This document shows positions 5,468-6,605 of a DNA stretch of 6,605 nucleotides, one piece after another. The stretch is from an uncultured Slackia sp. GTDB taxonomy: Bacteria; Actinomycetota; Coriobacteriia; Coriobacteriales; Eggerthellaceae. Position numbers and translations under genes: made by a program. Each line of letters begins with the position of its first letter. The first letter of the stretch is position 1. A model generated the notes under the pieces. The model did not search any database, was not told the DNA's origin, and worked only from the letters and a program-made list of their open reading frames with translations. Where the stretch lies: assembly GCA_900553775.1 (NCBI GenBank), contig USEZ01000107.1, positions 1 through 6,605 of the forward strand, in the 5' to 3' direction.

Positions 5468-6520
5468 ATGGAGTTGCAATCGGTTTGGGGATGGCAGCCC
5501 GCGCTCTACTTGTTCTTGGGCGGCATGGGCGCAGGCGCGTTCATCATGGCGGCCGTTTTGTATCTGAAGGATCGGCAGCGCAATGCGCGCATCGTGTGCG
5601 TATCCATGTGGGCGGCCGCGGCAAGCCTTATCGTGGGCCTGCTGCTGTTGCTGATGGAGCTGGTCACGCCCGTGCGCGGCCTGATGATGTGGCAGAGTTT
5701 CAGCCATTTCACGTCGTGGATGACCTATGGCGCATGGGGCGCGTTCGGCGCGATCGCCGCCTTCGGCGTTTCGGCGGTGCTCGCCACGCCGCAGGCGGGC
5801 GCGTGGCTCGGGAAGACGTGCTCTTGGTATGCGCAGCATGAGCAGGGTGTTCGCACGGCGTTCGCGATGGCGGGCATCGTGCTGGGCGCGTTCGTGGCGT
5901 TTTACACGGGCATGCTGCTGATGACGGCGGAAAACGTTCCGTTCTGGAACACCATGCTGCTGCCGGCGCTGTTCACCGTGTCGGCGTTCGACACGGGCGT
6001 GGCGTTGGTCGAAGTGGTTGCGATCGCGCTCGCCAAGAAAGAGGCGATCGATCCGGCTGCGAAACGCTTCATGGAAAAGTGCGTCGTTGCGCTGGTGGCG
6101 ATCGAGGCCGTAGTGCTGGCGGCGTTTCTGGGCAGCATGCTGTTCGCCGACGCGAGCACGCCCATCGGGGCGGCGGCTGCGGCATCGGCCGGCATGTTCG
6201 TGTCCGGCCAGCTGGCGGTGTGGTTCTGGGGCTTGGTCGCAGCGGCGGGTTTGGCGTTGCCGTTCGCCATGGCGCTCAAAGGCCTGCTTGCGAAGGAGGA
6301 GCCTGCGGGCTCTGACGCGAAGGCCGCCGTTGCCGTTGCGGAAGCGGAGACGCCCGCCGAGGGCGCCGATGCCGTTCCCGCGAAGGTTGCCATCGATACG
6401 CCGACGCTCATTGGCGCAATCGGAGCGCTTGCGGGCGGCTGCGCCCTGCGCTTCTTGGTGCTTGCCGCCGGCGTCCATGCGGACGTGGTGGCGGACACCA
6501 TCATGAAGATGATCGGCTAG
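5468..6520 (+). CDS. NrfD/PsrC-family integral membrane quinone-interacting subunit
   Basis: A 350-residue membrane protein with about eight hydrophobic segments (roughly 11-33, 42-65, 82-106, 130-151, 161-188, 204-227, 242-271 and 312-335). Family hallmarks are the N-terminal WGWQPALYLFLGGMGAG (7-23), SWMTYGAWG (83-91), PFWNTMLLPALFTVSAF (158-174) and the C-terminal GGCALRFLVLAAG (323-335), matching the usual conserved blocks of NrfD/PsrC/DmsC-like anchors. Such subunits exchange electrons with menaquinone/menaquinol and pass them to an NrfC-type ferredoxin; the immediately upstream gene supplies one. The start at 5468 has GGAG (5457-5460) overlapping the end of that gene with a seven-base spacing; earlier in-frame ATGs lie inside the ferredoxin gene. 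Unusual is a hydrophilic Ala/Glu/Pro-rich stretch (about 272-310) between the last two helices. Whether it conserves energy by moving protons cannot be told here. Confidence 0.92.
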   Translation: MELQSVWGWQPALYLFLGGMGAGAFIMAAVLYLKDRQRNARIVCVSMWAAAASLIVGLLLLLMELVTPVRGLMMWQSFSHFTSWMTYGAWGAFGAIAAFGVSAVLATPQAGAWLGKTCSWYAQHEQGVRTAFAMAGIVLGAFVAFYTGMLLMTAENVPFWNTMLLPALFTVSAFDTGVALVEVVAIALAKKEAIDPAAKRFMEKCVVALVAIEAVVLAAFLGSMLFADASTPIGAAAAASAGMFVSGQLAVWFWGLVAAAGLALPFAMALKGLLAKEEPAGSDAKAAVAVAEAETPAEGADAVPAKVAIDTPTLIGAIGALAGGCALRFLVLAAGVHADVVADTIMKMIG

Positions 6521-6522
6521 GG

Positions 6523-6550
6523 GTTCCATCGGCCTTCCGGCCGACGGAAC
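6523..6550 (+). terminator. First stem-loop after the operon
   Basis: GTTCC-A-TCGGCC (6523-6534) pairs with GGCCGA-C-GGAAC (6539-6550) around the loop TTCC, with one A/C mismatch in an otherwise continuous stem. It starts three bases after the stop codon of the NrfD-type gene. No T-run follows, so it may protect the transcript 3' end rather than end transcription by itself. Confidence 0.45.
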
Positions 6551-6565
6551 AACCCGCCTAGCTAT

Positions 6566-6597
6566 GGGAAGGGGCGCCGCATGCGGCGCCCCTTCTC
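6566..6597. terminator. Strong GC-rich palindrome, probable operon terminator
   Basis: AAGGGGCGCCGC (6569-6580) and GCGGCGCCCCTT (6583-6594) form a perfect 26-bp palindrome, and the outer bases 6566-6568 with 6595-6597 add a G-C pair, a G-T wobble and another G-C. The symmetry means it could work in both directions. The tail after the stem is only TTCTC, without a proper T-run, as is common for terminators in GC-rich actinobacteria. It marks the probable end of the four-gene operon. Confidence 0.6.
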
Positions 6598-6605
6598 ACG
6601 TCGAC

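Noticed and set aside
5096..6529. 477-codon open frame on the minus strand opposite the NrfD-type gene
   Set aside because: Arg/His/Gln-rich composition with no motif, lying over the ferredoxin and NrfD genes; a shadow.
1..6605. tRNA or rRNA genes, CRISPR arrays, insertion sequences or phage genes
   Set aside because: No tRNA- or rRNA-like stretch, no regularly spaced direct repeats, and no transposase or integrase motif was seen in any plausible gene.

Overview
The window looks like a piece of a GC-rich anaerobic actinobacterial chromosome, most likely a member of the Eggerthellaceae (class Coriobacteriia). The reasons are the strong G/C bias at third codon positions, a 12-helix membrane protein ending in a LuxR-type DNA-binding domain (a regulator type greatly expanded in Eggerthella, Slackia and relatives), and a neighbouring respiratory operon with exported multihaem cytochrome, Mo-enzyme-fold, iron-sulfur and NrfD-type membrane subunits. 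The genus cannot be fixed from sequence reading alone.

Layout: a stem-loop element (5-43) lies beyond the 3' end of a leftward gene for a membrane-tethered LuxR-family regulator (1832 to 87). A 248-bp divergent intergenic region (1833-2080) follows, containing a 33-bp interrupted palindrome and a pyrimidine-rich tract. Four rightward, tightly packed genes then form one probable operon: (A) a tri-haem c-type cytochrome lipoprotein fused to a sulfite-oxidase-fold (SUOX) domain (2081-3721); (B) a second exported SUOX-fold protein without haems, clearly a paralogue of A (3724-4758); (C) a Tat-exported four-cluster [4Fe-4S] ferredoxin subunit of the NrfC/PsrB/DmsB type (4801-5463); and (D) an eight-helix NrfD/PsrC-family quinone-interacting membrane subunit (5468-6520). 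Two strong palindromic stem-loops (6523-6550 and 6566-6597) close the operon.

Inferred working model: D exchanges electrons with the menaquinone pool, C carries them along its iron-sulfur clusters outside the membrane, and the three haems of A connect to one or both SUOX-fold domains of A and B, where an unknown substrate is reduced (or oxidised). Pairing an NrfC/NrfD module with SUOX-fold subunits, rather than with a DMSO-reductase-type catalytic subunit, and fusing three haems to one SUOX domain, are the unusual points. The substrate and direction of electron flow cannot be read from the sequence. The divergent membrane-bound regulator is the obvious candidate to control the operon, but this is inferred from position only.
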